DNA of 64,000 nucleotides from Acidobacteriota bacterium (GTDB lineage: Bacteria; Acidobacteriota; Holophagae; Acanthopleuribacterales; Acanthopleuribacteraceae). The notes below the pieces were generated by a model. The model ran no database searches and was not told the DNA's origin. It saw nothing but the letters and a program-made list of their open reading frames with translations. The position numbers were made by a program, and so were the translations under genes. This document shows positions 1 through 8,197 of this stretch, one piece after another; position 1 is the first letter of the stretch; every line of letters starts with the position of its first letter. The stretch lies in assembly GCA_020637335.1 (NCBI GenBank), contig JACJWC010000008.1:124001-188000 (forward strand). Reading direction: 5' to 3'.

Positions 1-624
1 TGGGGTTGTTTCAATTTGGGTCATTGCAAAGTTCAGGGTTTCCTGCCACGAACGATCGGTATTGCCCAACTCTTTGTACGCTGCCTCAAAGACGGGTTCC
101 AAAAAATGGTAGTACTGAACCGCTTTTGCTGTATCAATAGCTTCGACGGCTGTGACTAAGCCTTGGTAGCGCTGAAAATTCTTTTCCGACAAATAGGCCT
201 GGTCCCGGTTCTTTTGAACAGTAAACTCACCCGAGGGCCGTAAGAAAAAAGCCTGAGAATAGGGGTTTTTGTTGCGCGAGATCAGATCTGCCGCAGTCGC
301 AAATTTGCGGATCAAATGGTTTTGTTCCCACAAACGGTTCCAATACGGATGGCTACTTACGTTTTTGTGTTCGGTTTCTAAAAAGGGATCGCTCTCCTCA
401 AGGTCGGGACGGGTCAACTCGGGTTCAGGGGTGTTGACGGGTTGGGCCGCTCGCGTTTCTACATCTTCTGCCGGTGGATTGGGGTCGACTGGCGGGCCAA
501 TTTTGTCGATTTGAACCTGGTCTGCTTCCAATTGTTCGATTTCGACGGGCTTTTCTCGGGTCATGAAAAACAAGATCCCGGCAATCACAACGGCGGCGCC
601 AATGGCGATCGGTAACGGTTTCAT
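1..624 (-). CDS. DUF3014 family protein (partial, C-terminus outside window)
   Basis: The reading frame is open for 208 codons from ATG at 624 to the window edge, so the C-terminus is missing. An AGGAG ribosome site sits 5-6 bases before the ATG. The N-terminus is one hydrophobic segment (residues about 4-21), so the protein is a single-pass inner-membrane or signal-anchored protein. A Pro/Glu-rich linker (about 30-70) follows. The globular part has the pattern I recognise from DUF3014: an LIRKFATAADLISRN-like helix, then YLSEKNFQRYQGLV, then AYKELGNTDRSWQET. The molecular function of DUF3014 is unknown. It is divergent from the O-antigen ligase-like gene, with 46 bp between the starts. The family assignment is from memory of the motif pattern. 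Confidence 0.75.
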   Translation of the reverse strand, partial: MKPLPIAIGAAVVIAGILFFMTREKPVEIEQLEADQVQIDKIGPPVDPNPPAEDVETRAAQPVNTPEPELTRPDLEESDPFLETEHKNVSSHPYWNRLWEQNHLIRKFATAADLISRNKNPYSQAFFLRPSGEFTVQKNRDQAYLSEKNFQRYQGLVTAVEAIDTAKAVQYYHFLEPVFEAAYKELGNTDRSWQETLNFAMTQIETTP

Positions 625-670
625 ACTTGCTCCTTTTTTTTCCTCTTGCTTTGACGTATGTTGAGGCGCA

Positions 671-2263
671 ATGGACTTATTTATTCGCAGCATGATACCC
701 GGGCAAGGCGTAAACGGAAAGGTACATCTTGTGCTTCTATTCCTTATGGCGGTTACTACCTTGCCCTTTTTCTTCTTATTCCACGAGGCCTATTTGAGCC
801 CGAAATGGATGGGTTTGGGTTGTTTGACTACCTTCCTGTTGCTGCAGAACCCGACGGTACGGCCTCCACGGGTCTGGATCCTTATTTGGGTCTGGCCTAT
901 TCTTTCCCTTTTTTGGGCGCGTCACCCGGGATTTGGTTTAAATTCACTTCCCTTGTTTTTGTTTTTGGGCAGTATGGCTTGGTTACCCTGCTTGAGGCCC
1001 AACCAGATTCGGCTCATCCGCTTGGCTTTGTTCTGGCTCGGAATTCTCACAGTCATTTACGGCATGGTTCAGGTCCTGGGTTGGGATCTGATCAGACTGG
1101 AGCCATCGCGGGTGCCAGTTAGTTTCCAGGGCAATAGCAATCGTTTTGCCCAGTTTCTTTTGGCGGCCCTTTTCTTGGGAAAACCACCACATTGGGCCCG
1201 TCATCTGCGTTTTTTACTGCTTGCGGGACTCTTCCTTTCCGGTTCGAAACTGGCGATTGTGACATGGGGTCTGGGCTTTTTCTGGCTTAAGCCGAATTGG
1301 CGGGCTGGTATTGGGATTGGCCTGGTGTTTATCGGGTTGGGCGCCTGGAGTTTTGCCGCCGGTCAATGGCAATTCGTACAAATGGGCGAGAGGGCCTATC
1401 GCAAAGCGTTGCAGCAACAGAGTTTGGAGCAAAACCTTCGGCCCCCTCAGTTTCGGGGCAAAGCAATCAGTGTTCTAAATCGTGTTCAAATGGTGCAAAC
1501 GGGACTTCACATGGCCCCATCGGCACCGATTTGGGGTTGGGGTATTGGCCAATTTCAGACCCACTACCCGCGTTTTGCGGAAAATGATCCCTTCCTCAGC
1601 CGCGCCTATCGGGTAGATCACGCCCATAATTTTGTTTTGGAATGGGGATTGGAGCTGGGTTGGGTCTGGCTGCTATTGGTCCTGATTTTACTGGGCCGAA
1701 TCGTATTTCGTGCCGCGCGCACCCTTCAAGTTCTAGCCATGGTTGGGCTTCTGCTTGCCCTGTTTGATTTGGCCTATTGTCAGCCGTTTTTCCTGCCCTG
1801 GCTGGTCCTGCTTTGGCCGCGCCGGACTCTGACGCAGCTTCCTCGGATTGCGGTCTCCATTCCGCTTCTTTTGTGCGGGCTCTTGATTCTGATTGGGCTG
1901 TTTCAAGCACAAAATTTTGATGGCAGTGTGATAGCTTCAAAATTAGACCCTGCCCGTACCTTAAGAGCCCGTACGCAGCTGGATGGCGCGCTACTCAGAC
2001 CGCTTTTGGTCCGCCTGGCCCAGGTCGATCCCTATGCGCCAGACAGCCTGCACATCCTGGCCCTCTTGGCGCCCCAACTGGATCCGCGTACTGAGCTAGC
2101 GGCCAATTGCCTACTTCAGAAAATTCCACAGGTGTTTCCTGCCTATTTAATAATAGATGAAACCGGGTATCCGGGCGTTTACGTGCCAGATGTTTCAGAG
2201 CGTGCGCGCCAGCAGATGGAGGCCTGTCGTTTGGAAATCCTCAAATGGTTGGAGGTCCCTTGA
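671..2263 (+). CDS. O-antigen ligase / Wzy-type polytopic membrane protein
   Basis: The 530-residue protein has about ten hydrophobic segments over residues 20-410, then a soluble C-terminal tail of about 110 residues. Hallmarks of the O-antigen ligase/polymerase family (WaaL, Wzy_C) are visible: GNSNRFAQFL and GSKLAIVTWG in the middle, and a large periplasmic loop ending in GWGIGQFQTHYP and DHAHNFVLEWGLELGW, the H-x-H-N-x-x-L-E-x-x-x-E-x-G motif. Family members transfer or polymerise undecaprenyl-linked glycans on the periplasmic face of the inner membrane. No glycosyltransferases are adjacent, so the substrate cannot be inferred. The start at 671 follows a weak GAGG; an ATG at 692 is an alternative. 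The stop overlaps the possible TTG start of mobA. Confidence 0.8.
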   Translation: MDLFIRSMIPGQGVNGKVHLVLLFLMAVTTLPFFFLFHEAYLSPKWMGLGCLTTFLLLQNPTVRPPRVWILIWVWPILSLFWARHPGFGLNSLPLFLFLGSMAWLPCLRPNQIRLIRLALFWLGILTVIYGMVQVLGWDLIRLEPSRVPVSFQGNSNRFAQFLLAALFLGKPPHWARHLRFLLLAGLFLSGSKLAIVTWGLGFFWLKPNWRAGIGIGLVFIGLGAWSFAAGQWQFVQMGERAYRKALQQQSLEQNLRPPQFRGKAISVLNRVQMVQTGLHMAPSAPIWGWGIGQFQTHYPRFAENDPFLSRAYRVDHAHNFVLEWGLELGWVWLLLVLILLGRIVFRAARTLQVLAMVGLLLALFDLAYCQPFFLPWLVLLWPRRTLTQLPRIAVSIPLLLCGLLILIGLFQAQNFDGSVIASKLDPARTLRARTQLDGALLRPLLVRLAQVDPYAPDSLHILALLAPQLDPRTELAANCLLQKIPQVFPAYLIIDETGYPGVYVPDVSERARQQMEACRLEILKWLEVP

Positions 2264-2817
2264 AACCCTGCATTTTGATCGGTGGAAAATCCACCCGGAT
2301 GGGGCGCGACAAAGCATTAATCCCGGTCGCCGGTCAACCGAACGCGCAGCGGATCGCCGATCTGGCCGCAAGGCTGTGTCAAACCGAGGCTGTATTCCTG
2401 GGTGACCCAAGGCCCGGTTTGTCCGGTCCTTTTTTACCCGATCGGGAGCGTGAAGCTGGTCCGCTCTCCGCAATCTTAGGCGCATTTGATGGTTTGCCTA
2501 GTCAAACTTTATTGGTATTGGCCTGTGACCTGCCTCATCTCGATGAGGCTGCGCTTTCTTGGCTCTTGGCGCAAGGCAGTAAAGGCGAATCGGTCTGGCC
2601 CCGTTTCCCTGATTCGCCCTATCTGGAACCGCTCCTGGGCATTTACCAACCCAACCTCTTGCCTTTGCTTGAAGCTGCATTTCAAGCGGGAACCCGCAGT
2701 TTAAACCCCCTTGCCAGCCAGCTCTCGCTCATCAGTCCTGAAATTCCAGGCCCTCTTTGCAAAGCATTGACCAACGCGAATACACCTTCAGCCTGGCCAG
2801 ATCGCGATTCCGACTAG
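2245..2817 (+). CDS. mobA: Molybdenum cofactor guanylyltransferase (MobA-like)
   Basis: MobA attaches GMP to molybdopterin to make the Mo-bis-MGD cofactor. The N-terminus carries the nucleotidyltransferase signature ILIGGKSTRMGRDKALIPV (L-x-G-G-x-S-x-R-M-G-x-D-K), followed by EAGPLSAILGAF and the metal-binding LVLACDLPHL stretch. At 190 residues it has the usual MobA length. Two starts are possible: ATG at 2245 with no ribosome site, or TTG at 2260 preceded by GGAGG at 2251-2255 and overlapping the stop of the upstream gene. The TTG start would place the signature right at the N-terminus as in known MobA, and I slightly favour it biologically. No other molybdopterin genes are visible here. 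Confidence 0.85.
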   Translation: MVGGPLKPCILIGGKSTRMGRDKALIPVAGQPNAQRIADLAARLCQTEAVFLGDPRPGLSGPFLPDREREAGPLSAILGAFDGLPSQTLLVLACDLPHLDEAALSWLLAQGSKGESVWPRFPDSPYLEPLLGIYQPNLLPLLEAAFQAGTRSLNPLASQLSLISPEIPGPLCKALTNANTPSAWPDRDSD

Positions 2818-2848
2818 TCCTTTAGGAGCCTGGGGCACAAAAAGAGGA

Positions 2849-3481
2849 TTAATCGCGGTCGTGGAAACCTTTGCCTGCCAGGATTTTGGACCGACATTTG
2901 GCGATGCGTGCCAACTGGGTTTTTTCTTGTTTGGCGGCGCTGACGTGGAGAATGTAACTGCGTTTCCGGCCCGGGCTCAATGCCTCAAATGCTTGTTTCA
3001 AGGTGGGATCCTGGATCAGACATCGGCTCAGGGTTTCAGGCAAAGGCTCAGGTTGTTGGGCATATTCAACCCGCTCACCTTTCTCAACGGCATTGATGGC
3101 CTGGTCTACAAATTCGCGAATGACCTGCTCTCGATCGCTGACGTGTTGCGATTCGGTAAAGACCAGGATTCGCGCACCTTGTGTGTTTTCGCCCGGCTTT
3201 TGCAGGTACCCTTGAGGGTCGTTCAATATCGCGCCATGAAAAAAGGAAAGCGTGCACCGTTCATTAAAGGCAGACAGCAAAACGACATTCTGATCCTGCC
3301 AGGTATAACAGGGAAAGCCCCACTTCAGGGTCTCGGTCAAATTCGTTTGCAATAATAGTGCGCGCAAGTTCCGCAGCACTTCGGGCCAACGATGGACTTT
3401 GCAATCGGGTGTTCCACCTCGATCACAACGTCCACAGCCGGACAGCAAAAAAGCGTCAACGAGAGGGTGAGGTTCAGGCAT
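2849..3481 (-). CDS. YdeI/OmpD-associated (DUF1801-type) family protein
   Basis: This 210-residue cytosolic protein matches the YdeI/DUF1801 family. The N-terminal half has LKWGFPCYTWQDQNVVLLSAF and SFFHGAILNDPQGYLQKPGENTQ-type segments. The C-terminal half is the helical region LSPGRKRSYILHVSAAKQEKT followed by R-x-x-K-x-x-x-I-L-x-G-K-G-x-x-D-R at the very end, which is typical of full-length members. An N-terminal C-x-x-C-x16-C-like cysteine cluster (SGCGRCDRGGTPDC) is unusual and may be an added metal site. The function of the family is not firmly established. The ATG is preceded by AGGA. It converges with mobA. Confidence 0.75.
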   Translation of the reverse strand: MPEPHPLVDAFLLSGCGRCDRGGTPDCKVHRWPEVLRNLRALLLQTNLTETLKWGFPCYTWQDQNVVLLSAFNERCTLSFFHGAILNDPQGYLQKPGENTQGARILVFTESQHVSDREQVIREFVDQAINAVEKGERVEYAQQPEPLPETLSRCLIQDPTLKQAFEALSPGRKRSYILHVSAAKQEKTQLARIAKCRSKILAGKGFHDRD

Positions 3482-3586
3482 GTTGCGTCCTAAATAAGAT
3501 TTGAATTTCGTGCATTGTTATTGTAATACCGAGTACATGGGGCTCGTCAGATTAAAGCGTTTGCAAGCGATCTAAGGCAAAAAGGG

Positions 3587-5689
3587 TTAAAAATCAGGTG
3601 TATACAGGGGATTCTGGGTATAGGGCAGAGCCGGGAATGTGTCGAGCAAGACAGCTTTTTGATATAGGTCCAGATAGGCTTGTTTATTGGTGTTCCATTC
3701 GTTTTCGGGAAGCAGGGCCTTGGCTTGATGGACTAGCAGAACAGCTTTTGCAGGGTCTTTGTCCAAATAAGCGATAACCGCTTCATACAGAAATTGGCTA
3801 GCCTGAATCCGTCGGTTTTCAGTGGCTTCAGCCTTTAACTCCTGAAGTCGCGAGTGGGCGACCTGAACCTGATCTTGGGCCAAGTTGAGTTGGACGAGTC
3901 CCAAACCGGCGTATTGTACACCGTCGTTATCTTGGTTCGTTTTTGCCAATTCCATAGCTTTATTAAGTTTAAGCTCTGCTTCGAGAAAGTTCTTTAACGC
4001 AATCTCCACCTGAGCCAGTTCGATGAATTGGTTGATGGCGTTGTAGCTGTCCTGATTCTTGAGATTGATTTCTAAGGCTGCTTGCAAAAACCCACCTGCT
4101 TCACGCCATTGCCCCAACCGAAGTGCCGTTGAACCCAAAGCTGCTTGGCAGGCGCCGATGCCTCGTTCATCTTTCAGGCTTGTTCTCAAGTTTAAACTTC
4201 CTGTGTAGTGCGAATAGGCTTCTGCATAATGCGATTGATAAAAATGGAAGTCGCCTGCGCCCATCAAGGCGTGGGCCTTCAGGAAAGAATTGTCGATGAT
4301 GGAACACTCATCGATTAATTGTTGCCAATCTTCCAACCTGGTGGTGAGCCCGGCAAATTGTTGCGCGCGCAAGCGATTGAAAACCACGCTAATCTTACCT
4401 TTGAAGTACTGTTTTTCCGCGTAGATCTGTTCGGCCCTGCGATAGTGGTCAAAGCCTTCCTGTTGTCTGTTGGTGCGGACAAATACTGTGCCTGCCAGGC
4501 TGTGAGCGCGTGCATTCAGCCAAGGCGAGGCGCCTGGGTTATCCCAAATTTGACTCAGGTTTTCTTCACAAAGTTGGAAATCTCGTTTTTGGAAAGCCAA
4601 CTCTGCGGCAAGCATTGATACTTCAAACGGGTCCCTTCCCGCCATAAAGCTGATCAGCTCTTCGGCCTTGGCGAAATCATTTTTTTGAATGTAACTTTTG
4701 GCCAAAATTAACCCGGCCGTTGGGTGATCCGGTTCCTCACTGAAGCAAACTTCCAGAAATGGGATCGCTTTTTCAAAATCGTCAGCGAGAAAGAGTTTCA
4801 GACCCTTGGCATAGGTTTCATCCAAGTAGGGGGCCGAAAAGGAAGGCGGCGGGGGATTGGTGCCCAATTCCAAATTGATGCGGTTGGCGACTGCCTCGAT
4901 GCAGGCCTGTGGATCCTTTACCTGGACCTCAAATTGAACCGGCTCAGCCGAGTCGATGAAAAATTCAAATACGAATGCCGTTTTCTTTTTCTTGAGCTGG
5001 CAGGTGATGAAAATGGGTGCCCCGAGGCTTTTTCCGAGCAAGGCGCGCTTTTGCGGATGGTCCTCTAAACGAAGGTATTCCCTGTAAACCTCTGGAAATG
5101 GGATGCACTCATAACCCAGGTTATTCATGGCATAAGTAAGCTGATCTGGAATGGCTAATGCCAGCCAGGACCATTGCGGGTCCAGGTCCAAATTTTGGAC
5201 TGGCAAAATCGCAATCTTTCCCGGATTGAGCGCTTGGGTTGGATCCTTTTTAAAAAGAAAAACCCCAAGGATGAAACCCAGAAGCACTAGAAGGATCAAA
5301 CCTTTGTAAGGAATCTTGGTGGGACGAACCCTCTCGATTGGCTTGGGATTGCGGACCAAGGTTGTGGTTAAGGGGTCGGTTGGCGTGATCGGGACGTGAA
5401 GCCGGTAGCCTTTTTTGGGGATGGTTTCGATACAGCTCTTATCGCCTCCGACCTGGTCGATAGCTTGCCGCAGTTCTGATAAGACTTGGGCTAAGGCGCG
5501 TTCCTCCACATGGGTTCCGGGCCAGCACTTGGCAAAAAACTGTTCCTTGGGGATTACCCTATTTTTTTGATTTAAGAAGAGTTCTAAAACAGTGGCTAGT
5601 TTCGGTCGCAAAGAGAGCGAGCCTTGCGGTCCAGAAAGACAGCGATCGCTTTCAACATAGGTCAGATTAAGAAAATACCGCTTCGCCAT
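3587..5689 (-). CDS. Membrane-anchored winged-helix regulator with TPR domain (CadC/ToxR-like)
   Basis: This is a 700-residue one-component regulator. Residues 1-100 form an OmpR/PhoB-type winged helix ending in the diagnostic IETIPKKGYRL wing. Residues 128-146 are a single transmembrane segment. After it comes an IAILPVQNL segment resembling the FlgO/TolB-like part found in such proteins, and then a long TPR-rich periplasmic domain (about 290-690). CadC/ToxR-type proteins sense in the periplasm and bind DNA from the membrane. The gene is divergent from the secreted beta-helix protein at 5877, with a 187-bp shared upstream region, which makes that gene a candidate target. No clear ribosome site precedes the ATG. 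The second copy at 8198-10279 is a paralogue with the same architecture. Confidence 0.85.
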   Translation of the reverse strand: MAKRYFLNLTYVESDRCLSGPQGSLSLRPKLATVLELFLNQKNRVIPKEQFFAKCWPGTHVEERALAQVLSELRQAIDQVGGDKSCIETIPKKGYRLHVPITPTDPLTTTLVRNPKPIERVRPTKIPYKGLILLVLLGFILGVFLFKKDPTQALNPGKIAILPVQNLDLDPQWSWLALAIPDQLTYAMNNLGYECIPFPEVYREYLRLEDHPQKRALLGKSLGAPIFITCQLKKKKTAFVFEFFIDSAEPVQFEVQVKDPQACIEAVANRINLELGTNPPPPSFSAPYLDETYAKGLKLFLADDFEKAIPFLEVCFSEEPDHPTAGLILAKSYIQKNDFAKAEELISFMAGRDPFEVSMLAAELAFQKRDFQLCEENLSQIWDNPGASPWLNARAHSLAGTVFVRTNRQQEGFDHYRRAEQIYAEKQYFKGKISVVFNRLRAQQFAGLTTRLEDWQQLIDECSIIDNSFLKAHALMGAGDFHFYQSHYAEAYSHYTGSLNLRTSLKDERGIGACQAALGSTALRLGQWREAGGFLQAALEINLKNQDSYNAINQFIELAQVEIALKNFLEAELKLNKAMELAKTNQDNDGVQYAGLGLVQLNLAQDQVQVAHSRLQELKAEATENRRIQASQFLYEAVIAYLDKDPAKAVLLVHQAKALLPENEWNTNKQAYLDLYQKAVLLDTFPALPYTQNPLYTPDF

Positions 5690-5876
5690 GGGTGGGTCAG
5701 TTTAACATTCTCAGAAGGGGAACCGATTAGGAAAATGCACATGACCCGGCGGTTCAGATTTCGAAAAAGCCATTTTTAAGTTGCTGAAAATAAACATTTT
5801 GATGTTTTTTTGATCAAGATTTGAAGTTCATTTGCGCAAAGCCGATGGCACAGTGGCACCCATCTCAGGAGGACGT

Positions 5877-7151
5877 ATGAAAAAAATATTGATTCTTATG
5901 TTTATGTTGCCGCTCGTTGCGGGTGATCTGTATGTACATCCGGAGCGGGGTCGCAAAGGCGGAACCAAAGAGAGCCCTTACAAATATTTGGCAGATGCGC
6001 TTGCCGCTGCACAACCGGGCGATACCCTTCACCTTTCTGCTGGCCAATACCATGGCAAAGGGGGCAGTGGGCATTGGGAAATTAGTCAGGATGGATTGAC
6101 CTTGTTAGGTGGGTATAACGATGATTTCTCGGCACGTAATCCCTTTGAAAACATAACCTTATTGGCCTTCGATAATTCGCCAGAAAACAAAACCAAACGG
6201 TTTGGTGGACCGGACTTTAAGGCAATTGAGCGCGCTGATCGCAAACCGATCAAAGGGCTTGTATTAGACGGATTGACCTTTGATGGGGGCAATCGCAATA
6301 CCTATCGAGAAGATCCACAGAACCCATCTATGAAGCTGGACAGCACACCGGGCGATTTCCTGCTCCATCTGAAAATTGCCGGTGGGTCCAAGGCGGTCAT
6401 TCGCAACTGTACTTTTCTGAACCCAGGCAAATCAGCAGCGGTAATGGCCCAAGGGGAACCGGACTCCGAGTTGTTGTGCAGCAATAACGTTTTTGTGAAT
6501 GGCGTTTATCACCACATGATTGTGGGCCGCTTGAGTTCAAAAAGTCCCAATCGCATGAAGGTCCAGGTGGAGAACAATAGTTTTTTATTCAGTTGGCAGG
6601 TCAGTGCGAATGGCGAAGGCGTCGTTGTTTATCCATTTACGGATATCTCGTTTAAAAACAATGTATTCGCGTTTGGCGATTCCAGTGCGATTGTCAACGA
6701 TCGCTATGAGGAGATGATAGACAACCGCGGGACCAAAACCAAGGGTGTGAACAAGACGGTTCGCATCGACGACAACCAGTTTTTCATGTGGAAACGCGGT
6801 TTGTATGGTTGGGTGGAAGCGGGCCAAAGTGGGACCTTACGCACTTCAAAACCAGATGATTTGTGGGAAACCAGTCTTGCCGATGGATCGGGTGAAGGCA
6901 ATTTGATCGCGGATCCCGGTTACCAATTTAATCGTGATTGGATTGAACTTTATGCCCAGCGTTCGGATATCGCCGAGGGCGATGTGACCATGGATGCGGT
7001 CAACCAATGGCGCAGTGCCTTGGGCTTGAATTTAAAGGGCAATAACAATCCCAACCGGCAGAGTTATGCCATGCGTTACCCGCTGGCAGATGTAATGGCC
7101 TTCCGCAAACACCCAAAAGGCAAAGGCGCAACATTGACGTTTGCACCCTGA
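5877..7151 (+). CDS. Secreted right-handed beta-helix protein
   Basis: The 424-residue protein starts with a signal peptide (MKKILILMFMLPLVAG, then DLYVHP). GGAGG lies 5 bases before ATG 5877; the open frame extends upstream to TTG 5832 without a ribosome site, so I use 5877. The sequence opens with the DUF1565-like pattern typical of parallel beta-helix proteins: GTKESPYKYLADALAAAQPGDTL, then LSAGQYHG. It continues with short strand repeats such as VIRNCTFLNPG, CSNNVFVNG, VENNSFLFS, FKNNVFAFG and IDDNQFFMW. Such proteins are often polysaccharide lyases or surface proteins, but no catalytic residues can be assigned. It is probably exported and may be controlled by the divergent regulator at 3587-5689. 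Confidence 0.8.
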   Translation: MKKILILMFMLPLVAGDLYVHPERGRKGGTKESPYKYLADALAAAQPGDTLHLSAGQYHGKGGSGHWEISQDGLTLLGGYNDDFSARNPFENITLLAFDNSPENKTKRFGGPDFKAIERADRKPIKGLVLDGLTFDGGNRNTYREDPQNPSMKLDSTPGDFLLHLKIAGGSKAVIRNCTFLNPGKSAAVMAQGEPDSELLCSNNVFVNGVYHHMIVGRLSSKSPNRMKVQVENNSFLFSWQVSANGEGVVVYPFTDISFKNNVFAFGDSSAIVNDRYEEMIDNRGTKTKGVNKTVRIDDNQFFMWKRGLYGWVEAGQSGTLRTSKPDDLWETSLADGSGEGNLIADPGYQFNRDWIELYAQRSDIAEGDVTMDAVNQWRSALGLNLKGNNNPNRQSYAMRYPLADVMAFRKHPKGKGATLTFAP

Positions 7152-7167
7152 TCCTTCTCGAAAACCG

Positions 7168-7191
7168 TGAGCGGATGATTCAGTCCGCTCA
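7168..7191. terminator. Hairpin downstream of the beta-helix gene
   Basis: TGAGCGGA and TCCGCTCA form a perfect 8-bp stem around an 8-base loop, starting 17 bp after the stop codon at 7151. There is no T-run, so it is either a factor-dependent terminator or an mRNA 3'-end stabiliser; a classical intrinsic terminator is unlikely. Confidence 0.4.
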
Positions 7192-7242
7192 ACGCCAACC
7201 CGATGAACCAAAATAACCCTGGATCGCATTAACATTTGGTTT

Positions 7243-7613
7243 TGCAATCGATCCAAAACAAGCATCCTACTAGAGGCCAGCGGCCGAATGATCCATGAGC
7301 CCACCCCGACAAAAGGAGGGGTGGCAAAAACGAGCGCCGCGCAGGCCAGATCCCAGCGGGCGACTGAACGCCCATTTTGATAACTCCAATAAACCAAATC
7401 AATCGGCTTACGCCCACATCCGCTGTGTTCATGCAGGTGGTTTGTGCAATTGCCCGTATTATTCGGCGATATGGGTCCCATTCGAGGTTCAATCGCCCAT
7501 CCGGGCTCCCCGATTAGAACGGGTCGCCTTAACCCACCCCTCCTTCGTCGGTTTGGGCTCGCGGGTCAATCGCCCGCTGGCCTCCTGGTCGATGCTTGAC
7601 TTGGAAAATTGCC
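7243..7613. repeat. Fold-back (MITE-like) element with arms of about 80 bp
   Basis: Left arm 7243-7322 and right arm 7532-7613 are imperfect inverted copies of each other. Matching blocks include CCACCCCTCCTT, GTCGG, GGGCTC, CGGCCGCTGGCCTC versus CGCCCGCTGGCCTC, and GATGCTTG. Inside them a second inverted pair is visible (around 7350-7375 and 7480-7507, core GGGCGA-T/C-TGAAC). No transposase or coding frame is present. The motif GAGCCCACCCCGAC...AGCGGGCGAYTGAACGC recurs at 48546-48622, so this is a dispersed family. Confidence 0.65.
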
Positions 7614-7686
7614 GATTGTTTGCATTGGGAACACTTTCCAAGTGCAGCACACCCGAATCAGTTTATTGGCATCCACTGAATAATAT

Positions 7687-8160
7687 TCACCTTGATACCT
7701 TGATCACATAGATTTCTGGACAAGCCTGTGTAGTCACAAATGTTTGTGTCTTTGGGTCAAATACAAAGGTTGCCTTGACCGAGTGCCGAGTAGAGATCTT
7801 GTCCGCTTCATCGGTTAAAATGGCATTTCCCGACACGACCAGATCTCTGTAGCCATCCTGATTCAGGTCAACCCATTCGTTTTCCAGCAAAGGCGGGTCA
7901 AAAAAGAGCCTGTCATCGTGTTCATCGTAGATGCGAATCAGAAGACCCGGCAGCGAAAGGATCCCATTTCCCTTGGAAGAAATCCTAAATGTGATTTTGA
8001 TGGATAGGTTAGGTGCGCGGAAGAATTGTTTGCTCAAGGTTTCGGTTTCAACGCCATTCAGCTCTGCTAATAGTCCTTTTGCCTCTGTTTCGCTTATGAC
8101 GGCTTGATCGGAACCCCAAATGTTTGGACACACTAGAAAATAAAGCCAAATGGTAAACAA
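7687..8160 (-). CDS. Small secreted protein with a calcium-loop-like motif
   Basis: I do not recognise this 157-residue protein. It starts with a hydrophobic stretch (MFTIWLYFLVCPNIWGS) that looks like a short signal peptide. In the middle is WVDLNQDGYRDLVVSG, a D-x-N-x-D-G-x-x-D loop as in FG-GAP/EF-hand-like repeats, and the C-terminus reads ATFVFDPKTQTFV. The start is TTG at 8160, preceded by AAAGG at an 8-base distance. The gene lies 37 bp downstream of the winged-helix/TPR regulator in the same direction, so the two are probably cotranscribed. It could be a periplasmic partner of that regulator's sensor domain (inference). Confidence 0.6.
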   Translation of the reverse strand: MFTIWLYFLVCPNIWGSDQAVISETEAKGLLAELNGVETETLSKQFFRAPNLSIKITFRISSKGNGILSLPGLLIRIYDEHDDRLFFDPPLLENEWVDLNQDGYRDLVVSGNAILTDEADKISTRHSVKATFVFDPKTQTFVTTQACPEIYVIKVSR

Positions 8161-8197
8161 AATTTCAACCTTTCAGCTGGGAAATCTCAAAACTCCG

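Larger units (their letters stand above)
7152..7686. other. Gene-free region holding a fold-back element
   Basis: No credible gene lies in this 535-bp gap. It begins with a simple hairpin (7168-7191) just past the stop of the beta-helix gene. Most of the rest is the long imperfect inverted repeat described separately at 7243-7613. The open frames here run through the repeat arms and have no coding character. Confidence 0.7.

Noticed and set aside
7295..7711. 138-residue open frame in the fold-back element
   Set aside because: It runs through both arms of an inverted repeat and has no domain or ribosome site.
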